A stretch of 64,000 nucleotides of DNA from Nitrospiria bacterium. Lineage in GTDB: Bacteria > Nitrospirota > Nitrospiria > JACQBZ01. Made by a program: the position numbers and the translations under genes. Position 1 is the first letter of the stretch; each line of letters starts with the position of its first letter. The stretch covers positions 1 through 64,000 of the forward strand of contig DATKAN010000010.1 in assembly GCA_035498035.1 (NCBI GenBank), given 5' to 3'. Shown here in pieces: positions 7,418 to 18,393 of this stretch. Below the pieces are notes generated by a model that did not search any database, was not told the origin of the DNA, and was given only the letters and a program-made list of their open reading frames with translations.

Positions 7418-8353
7418 TCATTCATCCTCCTCCCAAACCTCGTCTTTGTATTTCCGTTTCCGGACCAAGAACCGGATGAATCCCAGAACGGTGAGGACCG
7501 CCCCGAGGAAGAACAGGATGGCCGGAAGCTGGTTGCTCACGTAGACGATCCAGGTCACCTCCTGTTTGAGGTGGTCCCGCCAGGCGGCCTCAAGCTCCCC
7601 GAAGGAAACCGCCAGCGCCCCCTCGACGGCGTCCTCGATCCGCTTTCCATCCCGCAAGCCGTTCAGGATCCGTAGCAGCCCGGCGCTTCCGTAGCGCTGG
7701 ACGATAAACTCCACAAAGCTCCGGCTCTGCTCGTAGGCCAGGGACAGGGCCGGGTCGTCCGCCGGGAAGGGCCCGGCCAGGGAGTTGAAGGGAACCCATT
7801 GCCCGGAGAGAACGGCCTGTTTGAGCCGGGGGCCGGTTCCCTCCATCAATGCGATCTCGGCCGTTCCGCCGCTGACCCACTGGGCCACCCCTTCGTCCAG
7901 CCACCGGGGAAGTGCGTCCTCCGGAATATGGCGGTGAAGGATGAGATGGGCCAGCTCATGTGTCAGGATCGGCTCAAGGCTGAAGGGATCGATCCGCACC
8001 CGGGCGTTGTCGATGACGATCAAGCCCCGTCGGGGTACGGCAAAGGCGACCGCGTAGCCCCCAGCCCCCATCTCCGCAAAAACCTCCCGATCCTTGACGA
8101 TCATGATCTCCGGCCGGGAACCCAGGGTCCATCCCAATCGGCTCTCAAGATTCCGAAGGATCCCGGGGTAGGACGCCGCCGTCTCCTGTGCCACGCCGCC
8201 CAGGGGCTCATCATAACGGATGACCGCCTCGTCCGTTTCAATGGACCCGATCTCGCGCGCTAACGATGGAAGGTTCGGGAGTACGGCCAGGGTTAGGATG
8301 AGAAGGAAAAGAATCCGTTTCAAGGCTGGGGTCGATTCCTGGGGATCGTCCAC
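7418..8353 (-). CDS. membrane-anchored gluzincin-like metallopeptidase (peptidase MA type)
   Basis: A 311-residue protein with an N-terminal signal or anchor (ILFLLILTLAVLPNLPSLA), a zinc site ILTHELAHLILH near residue 135 followed about 20 residues on by WLDEGVAQW (glutamate ligand), and a C-terminal transmembrane helix (AILFFLGAVLTVLGFIRFLV) ending in a charged tail. HExxH...E with EGxAxW is typical of the peptidase-MA-like group related to M1 enzymes. It probably acts in the periplasm tethered to the inner membrane. The start is a GTG at 8353. The substrate is unknown. It lies downstream of ettA on the same strand. Confidence 0.8.
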   Translation of the reverse strand: MDDPQESTPALKRILFLLILTLAVLPNLPSLAREIGSIETDEAVIRYDEPLGGVAQETAASYPGILRNLESRLGWTLGSRPEIMIVKDREVFAEMGAGGYAVAFAVPRRGLIVIDNARVRIDPFSLEPILTHELAHLILHRHIPEDALPRWLDEGVAQWVSGGTAEIALMEGTGPRLKQAVLSGQWVPFNSLAGPFPADDPALSLAYEQSRSFVEFIVQRYGSAGLLRILNGLRDGKRIEDAVEGALAVSFGELEAAWRDHLKQEVTWIVYVSNQLPAILFFLGAVLTVLGFIRFLVRKRKYKDEVWEEDE

Positions 8354-8399
8354 GGATCGCTCACCGACAGTACAACCCGAAGTGCCAGGGGCACTTCGA

Positions 8400-10079
<1,680 letters not shown>

Positions 10080-10280
10080 GTGAGGTCCTTCCTTTGATTC
10101 AATGGAACATGAAAGCGGGATCGCGATTTTCTATTGTTGTTCACCCATCATAGTGAGACCTCTCCTGGATGTCAAATGGCGCGGACTTGAGCTTCTCCGT
10201 TCCGAGTTTTTTGATTCCGAATTATCTCAGTTATCTTATTTCCGGGACGTAAAGAATAGTCTAAAACCTTTTTTTTGCCG

Positions 10281-10316
10281 GACTCCCCTCCTTCGCGCTT
10301 GCTGATGGATGGAGGA
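10281..10316 (+). repeat. GC-rich intergenic repeat, copy E
   Basis: ACTCCCCTCCTTCGCGCTTG then CTGATGGATGGAGG. A divergent copy in which CCTCC and GGAGG arms can pair. It lies upstream of ettA. Confidence 0.45.
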
Positions 10317-10600
10317 TTATGGGTATTTTAGGGGCGCTTCACTATTAAGGGCAGAATTAGTCACAAGCTTTGCGGACAATGGCAGCCCGAACTTTGCCAA
10401 TTTTGCCGTCCACATCCGCTTTGACGATTGATCCGGTTTTGTATCAAATGGATCCACTACCTCGGGTGGGGGAAGCGGCTGTTCGACCAACCAGGTTCCT
10501 GAGCCCACCTCTCTGATTCTCCTTGGCTCCGGATTCGCCGGGCTTGGGCTGTGGGGGCGGAAAAGATTGAAGGCGAATAGCTGAGTAAACGTTTAGAGCT

Positions 10601-10642
10601 AAAAAAGCGCCCGCCAGTTCTAGGCTGACGGGCGCTTTTTTT
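10601..10642. terminator. strong bidirectional intrinsic terminator
   Basis: A perfect 12-bp stem, AGCGCCCGCCAG (10606-10617) with CTGACGGGCGCT (10624-10635), a 6-nt loop, an A-run before and a T-run after. It would stop transcription on either strand. No intact gene ends immediately upstream on either strand, which suggests an unannotated transcript or a lost gene. Confidence 0.8.
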
Positions 10643-10899
10643 ATGTCCGGGAATGGCTTGGAATTTGACCCATCATTTCACCCAGCCCCCCCCGCAAACA
10701 TCACGGTCTACCCGCCGGAATATTTTATTCAGAAAAAATCTTAACCCTCCCTTTTATTGAAGCGCGCAGGGGCAGGGAACGCCGCGCCCCTACCATCGTA
10801 CGATTTCCTTCCCTTTTCCTTCCTGTCTGTCGTATGGTAATATGTTATCCCGAATTTAGAATCCCCGAAGGTTGAGGTTTTCGTGCAGGGAGGATCGCG

Positions 10900-11628
10900 A
10901 TGAATCGTCGTTCATTATATCTCACGGCACTGGCCATGATTTTCCTTGTAGGCCCGCGGATTACCGCGGCCTTCGGAGAGGACAAAGGGGATTCCCCCGG
11001 AGCTCCGGTGATCCGCACGCAGGGCGATGCGGTGCTGACGGCCGAGCCCGATCTGGCCGAGATCCAGATCGGGGTGCAGACGGAGGACCCGAGCGCGCAG
11101 GTCGCGGCCCAGAAAAACGCGGAACGGGCCGACGCGGTCCTCAAGGCGCTTCGCGAGTTCCTCGGCCGCGACGCGGACATCCGGACCGTCGCCTACTCGC
11201 TCAACCCCGTCTATCCCGTTCCGAGGGACGGAAAAAGCGGCGCCGTCCGCTATACCGCGACGAACATGCTCCGCGTCAAGACGGACCAGCTCAAGCGTGT
11301 GGGGGAGGTCATCGACCGGGCGAACAAGGCGGGGGCCAATATAAGCGGCGGACTCCAATTCAGGATCAAGGACGATGCCGCGATGCGGCTCAAGGCCCTC
11401 GAACAGGCCTCACGGGAGGCGCGGGCGAAAGCCGACGCGATCGCCTCCGCGCTCGGCATCAAGGTCAAACGCATCCTGGAGGTGGAAGAAATCGAACAGG
11501 GACCGAGGCCTTTTCCCCGCAACCGCGCCTTCGCCGGGGTCGCGATGGAGGCCGCGCCGACGCCGATCGAGGCCGGAACGCTCGAGATCCAGGCCGCCGT
11601 CGCACTGACCGCGGAGCTGACCCGATAA
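10900..11628 (+). CDS. SIMPL-domain (DUF541) exported protein
   Basis: A 242-residue protein with a signal peptide (MNRRSLYLTALAMIFLVGPRITAA) and the SIMPL/DUF541 pattern: VIRTQGDAVLTAEPDLAEIQIGV, NAERADAVLKALREF, YSLNPVY, LQFRIKDDAAMRLKALEQASREARAKADAIASALG and a final strand region. SIMPL proteins are periplasmic or outer-membrane associated with poorly defined roles (oxidative stress in E. coli YggE). GGGAGGA lies upstream of the ATG. First of four closely spaced plus-strand genes. Confidence 0.85.
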   Translation: MNRRSLYLTALAMIFLVGPRITAAFGEDKGDSPGAPVIRTQGDAVLTAEPDLAEIQIGVQTEDPSAQVAAQKNAERADAVLKALREFLGRDADIRTVAYSLNPVYPVPRDGKSGAVRYTATNMLRVKTDQLKRVGEVIDRANKAGANISGGLQFRIKDDAAMRLKALEQASREARAKADAIASALGIKVKRILEVEEIEQGPRPFPRNRAFAGVAMEAAPTPIEAGTLEIQAAVALTAELTR

Positions 11629-11678
11629 GGAAGGCCGGCGGCTGCGCCGTCGCCGCTTCGCGGAGCCGATGGACCTTT

Positions 11679-11888
11679 ATGAAACGCATAAAATTGGTTC
11701 TGAATGATGTCCAGTGGTCCCTGGTCCGGGGCATTCTGGAGGAGGCCGGGATCCGATATTCGATTCTCAACGAGCAGTTCTCAAGCCTCTACCCCGGCCC
11801 GGCCCTGGGCGCCTTCGCGAGGGAAATCCTCGTGGCCGACGAGGACGAGGCAAAGGCCCGCGGACGGCTCGAGGAATTTTTCGAATAG
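11679..11888 (+). CDS. DUF2007 domain small protein
   Basis: A 69-residue protein (MKRIKLVLNDVQWSLVRGIL...) matching the DUF2007 pattern: a beta strand, a helix with VRGILEEAGIRYSILNE, then ILVADEDEAKARGRLEEFF. The family is a ferredoxin-like GlnB-type fold often labelled putative signal-transducing. I placed the start at ATG 11679; the frame is open far upstream but there overlaps the SIMPL gene. It ends 9 bases before the DUF4395 gene. Confidence 0.75.
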   Translation: MKRIKLVLNDVQWSLVRGILEEAGIRYSILNEQFSSLYPGPALGAFAREILVADEDEAKARGRLEEFFE

Positions 11889-11897
11889 GAGGTCGTC

Positions 11898-12404
11898 ATG
11901 TCACGCGACGCTCAACTTAACTTCATCCAACAACAAGGGTTCAAGGACGCAAGCGCCGCCGTCTGTGAGACGCAATATCCCGCATTGATGTTCCAGCCGA
12001 GGCTCATCGGAGTGATCGTGGCGCTAGGATTGATCCTGCAGGCCCCGGCCCTGTTCCTGCTTCTCTCGGCCGTCCTGTGGTGGAACGTCCTCCTGCCGGC
12101 CCTCAACCCCTTCGACGCCCTCTACAACGGTCTGATCGCCGTACCGAAGGGGCTCCCGAAACTCAGGCCCGCTCCGGGGCCGAGGCGCTTCGCGCAGGGG
12201 ATGGCGGCGTCCTTCATGCTCGGCATCGGGCTCTCCATTCTTTGGGAACGGCCTGTCGCGGCCGGGGTGCTGGAGGGATTATTGGTCGTGGCGCTCGCGG
12301 CCCTGGTCTTTGGAAAATTCTGCCTGGGGTCCTACATTTTTCACCTCATACGGGGCCAGGCCGCGTTTGCCAACCGTACGCTTCCATGGGCCCGGGGCAA
12401 CTGA
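11898..12404 (+). CDS. DUF4395 membrane protein
   Basis: A 168-residue membrane protein of the DUF4395 type. After a soluble N-terminus (to about residue 30), a pair of hydrophobic segments (IGVIVALGLILQAPALFLLLSAV) is followed by a loop with NPFDALYN, then another pair ending FGKFCLGSYIFHL. The single conserved Cys in FCLGSY is typical. AGGAGG (in TAGGAGGTCGTC) precedes the ATG. Function unknown; the family often sits near thioredoxin-like or rhodanese genes. Confidence 0.72.
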   Translation: MSRDAQLNFIQQQGFKDASAAVCETQYPALMFQPRLIGVIVALGLILQAPALFLLLSAVLWWNVLLPALNPFDALYNGLIAVPKGLPKLRPAPGPRRFAQGMAASFMLGIGLSILWERPVAAGVLEGLLVVALAALVFGKFCLGSYIFHLIRGQAAFANRTLPWARGN

Positions 12405-12446
12405 TTCGGATATGCGCATCGAACCCAAACCGCAAGGAGGAGGGGT

Positions 12447-12953
12447 ATGGACGGCTATCGTTTGATCGTCCTGTCCGGGATCGTGCTGGGTCTCGGTTGG
12501 TTTCCGCATCCGGTGAAGGCGCAGGGACTCCGGACCGAGAAAGTCCTGCCGCTGGCGCTCGCAGCCGAGGCGGCCGAGGCGGCGCTGGCCGCCTGCGAGG
12601 AACAGGGCTATCACGTCAGCGTCGCGATCGTCGACGGCGACGGGGTGGTGCGGGTCCTGATGCGCGGCGACGGCGCCGGTCCCCACACGGCGGACAGCAG
12701 CGGGCGCAAGGCCTACACGGCCGCGAGCCTCGGCCGGCCGACCGGGGATCTCGTCAAGATCGTCGCCGGAAACCCGGCCAATGAAGGGCTTCGAAATATG
12801 AATGAAAAAATTCTGATTCTGGCCGGGGGACTGCCCGTGAAGACGGGCGAGGAGGTGATCGGCGGCATCGGCGTCGGCGGCGCCCCCGGCGGCGAGAAGG
12901 ACGAGACCTGCGCCCAGGCGGGATTGGATAAGATCAAGGACCGGCTGAAGTGA
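12447..12953 (+). CDS. exported haem-binding protein, GlcG/HbpS family
   Basis: A 168-residue protein with a signal peptide (cleavage near KAQG) and the GlcG/HbpS fold: LAAEAAEAALAACEEQGYHVSVAIVD, a DGVVRVLMRGDGAGPHT strand-turn, SSGRKAYTAASLGRPTGDL, then GGLPVKTGEEVIGGIGVGGAPGGEKDETCAQAGLDKI. Family members bind haem or act as extracellular sensors. AAGGAGGAGG upstream of the ATG is a strong ribosome-binding site. Last gene of the SIMPL-DUF2007-DUF4395 run, on the strand convergent with the cupredoxin gene. Confidence 0.82.
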   Translation: MDGYRLIVLSGIVLGLGWFPHPVKAQGLRTEKVLPLALAAEAAEAALAACEEQGYHVSVAIVDGDGVVRVLMRGDGAGPHTADSSGRKAYTAASLGRPTGDLVKIVAGNPANEGLRNMNEKILILAGGLPVKTGEEVIGGIGVGGAPGGEKDETCAQAGLDKIKDRLK

Positions 12954-12956
12954 AGG

Positions 12957-13433
12957 TCAGTCTTTTACCCCCTGCACGGACAGGAGGACCAGCTCACCCT
13001 TCATGTTCGGATGCAGGTCGCAACGGAATTGAAAACTGCCCGGCCGGTTCGGCGTGAAGTGAATCCGGAGTGTTTCCCCGGGGTTGATGTAGACTCCGCT
13101 GATCCCCAGCCCGTAAGCGGTCCCGCCGGCCGTTTCCACCTGAACGTCCTGTTCCCGGAGATAGGGAGAGGTGAAGCCGTGCTGGACCTTGTCCAGATTT
13201 TTTAGGACGATGGTTCCCGGCTGATTCGGCCGGAGCGCCCCGCCTTGAAATTCGAAGGTATAGTTCCGGATGACGATATCGACCTGCGCGGTCTCCGCAG
13301 CGGTCAGGACGAAATCGCCTGCCGAAAGGAAAGACAATACCGCGGTCATCAATATAAACAATATAAACCCGGTCCGCAACCATCGTTTACGAATCCGCAC
13401 GCGAAAAACTCCCGGAGCCCCTTGCGAGATCAT
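12957..13433 (-). CDS. cupredoxin-fold exported protein
   Basis: A 158-residue protein with an N-terminal membrane anchor or signal (TGFILFILMTAVLSFLSAG) and a cupredoxin-like domain: IVIRNYTFEFQGG, GTIVLKNLDKVQHGF, RIHFTPNRPGSFQFRCDLHPNMKGEL. His (VQHGF), Cys (RCDLH), His and Met (HPNMKG) form a plausible type-1 copper site as in plastocyanin-like and CtaC-like domains. The open frame extends to 13547, but that start would overlap the divergent DUF488 gene, so I chose ATG 13433. Probable periplasmic electron-transfer or copper-binding protein. Confidence 0.75.
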   Translation of the reverse strand: MISQGAPGVFRVRIRKRWLRTGFILFILMTAVLSFLSAGDFVLTAAETAQVDIVIRNYTFEFQGGALRPNQPGTIVLKNLDKVQHGFTSPYLREQDVQVETAGGTAYGLGISGVYINPGETLRIHFTPNRPGSFQFRCDLHPNMKGELVLLSVQGVKD

Positions 13434-13533
13434 GACTTGATTTTGACGGCCTGCTTGGGCAAGATAACAGAACCGGGATCGTGTGTCAAAGGAAATTCGG
13501 CCATGGAGCCGAATAGGGATGAGGCGCGCCGCC

Positions 13534-13875
13534 ATGGTACGACTCAAGCGGGTCTATGAAAAACCCTCCAAGGAAGACGGGTTCCGGGTTCTCGTCGAGA
13601 GGCTCTGGCCGCGGGGGCTGACGAAGGAGAGGGCCGGAATCGATCTGTGGCTGAAGGAGATCGCCCCCAGCGACCGGTTGAGAAAATGGTTCGGCCATGA
13701 TCCGGTCCGGTGGGAGGATTTCCGAAAACGCTACGAGGCCGAACTGAGGAAGAAAAAGGAAGCGCTCGATCCCCTCCGGCGCAGGATCGACGAAGGGGAT
13801 GTGACCCTGGTTTACGCGGCGCGGGATGAAGCCCACAACAGCGCCGTGGCGCTGAAACGGTTTCTCGGTTATTAA
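13534..13875 (+). CDS. DUF488 family protein
   Basis: A 113-residue protein with the DUF488/YeaO pattern: RLKRVYEKPSKEDGFRVLVERLWPRG, WLKEIAPSDRLRKWFGHDP, FRKRYEAEL, VTLVYAARDEAHNSAVALKRFL. Members are small cytoplasmic proteins of unknown biochemical function. ATG 13534 gives the usual family N-terminus (MVRLKRVYE); in-frame starts at 13483 and 13519 also exist. Convergent with the NlpC/P60 gene that follows. Confidence 0.82.
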   Translation: MVRLKRVYEKPSKEDGFRVLVERLWPRGLTKERAGIDLWLKEIAPSDRLRKWFGHDPVRWEDFRKRYEAELRKKKEALDPLRRRIDEGDVTLVYAARDEAHNSAVALKRFLGY

Positions 13876-13882
13876 TTCTTGT

Positions 13883-14377
13883 TCAGAGCAGCCGACGCGC
13901 GCCGAGGTAGCGATCCCGCCAGTATTCTTCCCCGAGATTCTGGATATTGACATGCCCGCGGGCGCTGGGGGCATGGATGAATTTTCCGTCGCCGATATAA
14001 ATTCCCACGTGAAGCGGCTTCTGGTGCTCGATCTTGAAATAGACCAGGTCGGCCGGCGCGATCTCGGCGACCGAAACCGGTTTTCCGGAATGGACCAATT
14101 CATGCGTCTCGCGGGGAAGGGCGAGACGGGCCGCCCGCCGATAGACGTAGCCCACGAACCCGCTGCAGTCAAACCCTTCCGGCGTCGTCCCTCCGAAGCG
14201 GTACGGACGGCCCAAAAGAGAACGCGCGGTCTTGATCACCTCGGACTGAGCCGGCGTGAACGATCGTTCGTCATCCTTTGGATGCCGTGGAAAATCCGCG
14301 CGGGGAGGGTTCCCGGCGCAGCCCGCCAGGAACACAAGCGCGAGGATCGTCATCCCGATGACCCGCCGCGGACCCAT
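13883..14377 (-). CDS. NlpC/P60 (C40) cell-wall endopeptidase lipoprotein
   Basis: A 164-residue lipoprotein (lipobox LAGC at about residue 20) with a complete NlpC/P60 domain. Catalytic Cys lies in EGFDCSGFVGYVY near residue 71, His in LHVGIYIGDGKFIHA, with the third polar residue downstream. Such enzymes cut the D-Glu-mDAP bond in peptidoglycan stem peptides. Starts directly after the GGDEF-EAL stop (14378), so the two are probably cotranscribed. Confidence 0.88.
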   Translation of the reverse strand: MGPRRVIGMTILALVFLAGCAGNPPRADFPRHPKDDERSFTPAQSEVIKTARSLLGRPYRFGGTTPEGFDCSGFVGYVYRRAARLALPRETHELVHSGKPVSVAEIAPADLVYFKIEHQKPLHVGIYIGDGKFIHAPSARGHVNIQNLGEEYWRDRYLGARRLL

Positions 14378-16066
14378 TCACGACAACCGGCGGTCTTCGG
14401 CCAAAAGCCCGGACATCTCATCCGCCGGCAAGGGTTGGCTGAAGTAATAACCTTGAATGAGGTCGCAGCGAAGCAGCCGAAGCAGTTTGAGCTGATCGGC
14501 CGTCTCCACCCCCTCCGCAATCGCTTTCAGACGGAGGTTGTGGGCCAGCGTGATGATCGCGGTCACGATGAGGGGATCATCGGGGTCGTCAGTGAGATGA
14601 TGGATAAAGGCCTGATCGATCTTCAGCGTGTTGATCGGGAAACGCTTGAGGTAGCTCAAAGAGGAATAGCCCATTCCGAAATCGTCGATCGATATCTCCA
14701 ATCCCATCGCTTTCAGCCGGCGGAGCGCCTTGACCGACGTCTCGGCATTCTGCATGATGCTTTCGGTCAACTCCAGCTCAACGCAACGGGGCTCGATCCC
14801 GGTTTCCTTCAGGACGCGGCCGACCGTCTCGATCAAATTCTTCTGCCGGAACTGGCGGGGGGACAAATTCACCGAGATCCGAAGGTCTTTGAACCCTCCG
14901 GAACGCCAGACCACGGCCTGGGCGCAAGCGGTCCGAAGAACCCATTCCCCGATCGGGATGATCAGTCCCGTTTCCTCCGCCAGGGGAATGAATTTTCCGG
15001 GGGAAATGAGGCCCTTCTCCGGATGCCTCCAACGGACCAGGGCCTCGACCCCGACGACCCGCCCCGAATCGAGATCGACCTGCGGCTGATAGTGCAGGAG
15101 GAACTCCTGGCGCTCCAAGGCCAGTCGAAGCGCACTCTCCAAGGAAAGCCACTCGCTCCGCTGTTTTTGAAAAACCGGATCATAATATTGAAAGCTGTTT
15201 CCGCCCTCCTCCTTGGCCCGGTACATCGCCATGTCCGCCGTCTTCAGCAGCGTGGAGGTATCCTCCCCGTCTTTGGGAGAGAGACTGACGCCGATGCTGG
15301 TCGTGACGGAGAGATCGCTCCCTTCAACGTTGATCGGCTTGATCAGGGAGTCGAGGATCTTTTGAATGATAAGGGAGACATCCCCTTCCCGGGCCAGGTC
15401 GGTCAGCAGGATCGCAAACTCGTCCCCGCCCAGCCGCGCGACCGTGTCGCCCGGACGAAGACAGAGCTTCAGCCGTTCCGAAAAGGCCACCAGCAGCGCG
15501 TCCCCGACATGATGGCCGAGGTGGTCGTTAAACTGTTTGAAGCGGTCGATGTCGAGAAAAAGGACGGCCATCACCCGCTTGCGCCATCGCAGCCGGCTCA
15601 ATTCCTGCCCGAGACGGTCTTCAAAGAGCCGGCGATTGGGCAGATCGGTCAGGCCGTCGTGGTACGCGAGATACACCACCCGTTCCTCGGCCTGCTTCCG
15701 CTCGGCCATCTCTCTTTCAAGCGCTTCCTTCGTCTTGAGGTGTTCGTTGGATCGCTCTTCGACCTCCCGGAGCAGCCTCTGAACCTCGGTCTTTTCCTGT
15801 TCTTTCTCGACGAGCTCGTCTCTTAAACGGTCCAGGCGGGCGTGGGCCTGAATTACGTAAAGACAGAACAGACAGATCAGGACCGCCAGACCGGACAGGT
15901 AGGTGGACAGTTCGGCCCGGCTCGGCGCCATGGGGATGCCCATCAGATCCGGCGCGTAGATGGTGATGATCGTCAAGGTCAGGGCCACGATCACGGAGAT
16001 CGATATCAACCATAAATGGCGATCGCGAGCCTTGATCTGGCCGATCCGTCCGTTTCCGGCCCCCAT
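14378..16066 (-). CDS. GGDEF-EAL bifunctional c-di-GMP protein
   Basis: A 562-residue inner-membrane protein: two transmembrane helices (about 18-38 and 55-72), a coiled coil to about 125, a GGDEF domain with intact RLGGDEFAIL and an I-site RPGD five residues upstream, and an EAL domain with VEALVRW, NLSPRQF, ELTES, DDFGMGYSS, LKIDQAF and AEGVE. All main EAL metal and catalytic residues are visible. Both synthesis and hydrolysis of c-di-GMP are therefore possible; which dominates cannot be told. No sensory domain beyond the membrane pair. One of several c-di-GMP genes in this window. Confidence 0.92.
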   Translation of the reverse strand: MGAGNGRIGQIKARDRHLWLISISVIVALTLTIITIYAPDLMGIPMAPSRAELSTYLSGLAVLICLFCLYVIQAHARLDRLRDELVEKEQEKTEVQRLLREVEERSNEHLKTKEALEREMAERKQAEERVVYLAYHDGLTDLPNRRLFEDRLGQELSRLRWRKRVMAVLFLDIDRFKQFNDHLGHHVGDALLVAFSERLKLCLRPGDTVARLGGDEFAILLTDLAREGDVSLIIQKILDSLIKPINVEGSDLSVTTSIGVSLSPKDGEDTSTLLKTADMAMYRAKEEGGNSFQYYDPVFQKQRSEWLSLESALRLALERQEFLLHYQPQVDLDSGRVVGVEALVRWRHPEKGLISPGKFIPLAEETGLIIPIGEWVLRTACAQAVVWRSGGFKDLRISVNLSPRQFRQKNLIETVGRVLKETGIEPRCVELELTESIMQNAETSVKALRRLKAMGLEISIDDFGMGYSSLSYLKRFPINTLKIDQAFIHHLTDDPDDPLIVTAIITLAHNLRLKAIAEGVETADQLKLLRLLRCDLIQGYYFSQPLPADEMSGLLAEDRRLS

Positions 16067-16090
16067 CCGCCTTCTCCGATGAACACACTA

Positions 16091-16126
16091 AAAAACCCCA
16101 TCTTCCTGAACAGGAAGAGGGGTTTT
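16091..16126. terminator. bidirectional terminator-like hairpin
   Basis: AAAACCCC (16092-16099) pairs with GGGGTTTT (16119-16126) and TCTTCCTG with CAGGAAGA inside, giving a 16-bp stem with one unpaired base and a 2-nt loop. It lies in the divergent region between the GGDEF-EAL gene and hemL. On the minus strand it would fall in the leader of the GGDEF-EAL gene, so an attenuator role is possible. Confidence 0.65.
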
Positions 16127-16268
16127 CATCCATGAAGCCGACACGCGATTATATATCAAATATATAGTTCATCCGCCGATGCGTCAAGAGGTCAACGAGA
16201 TCAGGGATATCATGCGCTTCCGTCATCCGCCCCCCCCCGGTCTTTCAACGGCGTCCGGGCCGGCCTGC

Positions 16269-16297
16269 TTGACAGCGCGATTCCTACGCCCTACAAT
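16269..16297 (+). promoter_or_regulatory. consensus promoter of hemL (leaderless transcript)
   Basis: TTGACA (16269-16274) and TACAAT (16292-16297) with a 17-bp spacer. Only 12 bases separate the -10 box from the hemL ATG, so the transcript should start about 6 nt before the ATG and carry no Shine-Dalgarno sequence. Confidence 0.75.
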
Positions 16298-16309
16298 ACC
16301 TTTCCACCG

Positions 16310-17593
<1,284 letters not shown>

Positions 17594-17653
17594 TCCAGAT
17601 CCCGACCGCTCCTTCAGCGACGCGCACGGGGTATTTTCAGCCTTCCCGCTTCC

Positions 17654-17682
17654 TTGACAATCCCCGCCCCTGAATCTATAAT
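17654..17682 (+). promoter_or_regulatory. consensus promoter of gmhA (leaderless transcript)
   Basis: TTGACA (17654-17659) and TATAAT (17677-17682) with a 17-bp spacer: both boxes match the consensus fully. Fourteen bases separate the -10 box from ATG 17697, so the 5' leader would be about 7 nt with no Shine-Dalgarno. Confidence 0.8.
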
Positions 17683-17696
17683 GCGCTATCGCCCCC

Positions 17697-18269
17697 ATGA
17701 TGAAATCCAAGATCAAAGAAGAGTTTTTGGAAAGCGCCGAGGTGAAGCGGCTCTTCGTCGAGGAGTCGGCCGACCTGATCGCCCAGACGACCGAGCGGAT
17801 CATCGCCGCACTCAAGCAGGGCCGGAAAATCCTCCTCTTCGGAAACGGAGGCAGCGCGACCGACGCCTCCCATCTCGCGGCCGAGTTGGTCAACCGATAC
17901 ACCCAAAACCGCCGGGCGCTGCCGGCGATCGCGCTGACAACGGATCCGTCCGTGATCACGAGCATCGGCAATGATTCCGATTTCTCAGAGATCTTCGCGC
18001 GGCAGATTGAGGCGCTGGGACAAAAAGGCGACATCGCGATCGCCATCTCAACTTCCGGAAAATCGCCCAACGTTTTAAAAGGCGTCGAGACCGCGCGCAA
18101 GATCGGCATGGCCACGATCGGATTCACCGGCGGCGACGGCGGGTTGTTGGCGAAGCGGGTCGAACATGCCTTCATCGTCCCGTCCCCGGTCACGGCCCGC
18201 ATCCAGGAAACCCATATCACCCTCGGCCACGTGATCTGCCGGCTGGTCGAAGAGGCCTTCAGCGAATAA
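17697..18269 (+). CDS. gmhA: D-sedoheptulose-7-phosphate isomerase
   Basis: A 190-residue SIS-domain isomerase that makes D-glycero-D-manno-heptose 7-phosphate, the first step of ADP-heptose synthesis for LPS inner core. Seen: GRKILLFGNGGSATDASHLAAELVNRY, IALTTDPSVITSIGNDSDF, GDIAIAISTSGKSPNVL and a terminal ETHITLGHVICRLVEE, all typical of GmhA. ATG ATG at 17697-17702 leaves two adjacent starts. hldC lies two genes downstream, supporting the pathway. Starts from its own consensus promoter. Confidence 0.94.
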   Translation: MMKSKIKEEFLESAEVKRLFVEESADLIAQTTERIIAALKQGRKILLFGNGGSATDASHLAAELVNRYTQNRRALPAIALTTDPSVITSIGNDSDFSEIFARQIEALGQKGDIAIAISTSGKSPNVLKGVETARKIGMATIGFTGGDGGLLAKRVEHAFIVPSPVTARIQETHITLGHVICRLVEEAFSE

Positions 18270-18276
18270 ACCTGAA

Positions 18277-18375
18277 CGGGTGGCCGGAGGCGGGGCGCCC
18301 CATCCGCGCGCAGCCGGGGTCCCTACACCGGGCGGGGTGGCGAGCACGGTGGGGCTGCCGAAGGACAGGACCCGC
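18277..18375 (+). repeat. palindromic intergenic repeat R1 (~99 bp)
   Basis: About 95 per cent identical to R2 at 19870-19967 by eye, in direct orientation. Ends are CGGGTGGCC and GGACCCGC (inverted), with inner arms GCCCCAT and GTGGGGC. It sits between gmhA and the deoxyhypusine-synthase-like gene. Confidence 0.8.
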
Positions 18376-18393
18376 GAAGGCAAGGAAACCTCC

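Larger units (their letters stand above)
10080..10899. other. 820-bp intergenic region with repeat, terminator and possible gene remnant
   Basis: No convincing intact gene. The region holds GC-rich repeat E, a strong bidirectional hairpin terminator at 10601-10642, and a palindrome-related GCGCCCCTAC motif near 10785. On the minus strand between about 10560 and 10330 several short overlapping frames look protein-like (one ending DVDGKIGKVRAAIVRKACD) but are broken by stops, so a decayed gene is possible. A small RNA on the plus strand ending at the terminator is equally possible. Confidence 0.45.

Noticed and set aside
10317-10508. 63-residue minus-strand frame in the intergenic region
   Set aside because: No ribosome-binding site or recognised family; protein-like stretches continue in other frames, so a decayed gene is likelier than an intact one.
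18280-18393. N-terminal 38 residues of the longest deoxyhypusine-synthase-like frame
   Set aside because: This part is encoded by repeat R1 and is low-complexity Gly/Pro; GTG 18394 with AAGGAAA is a better start.
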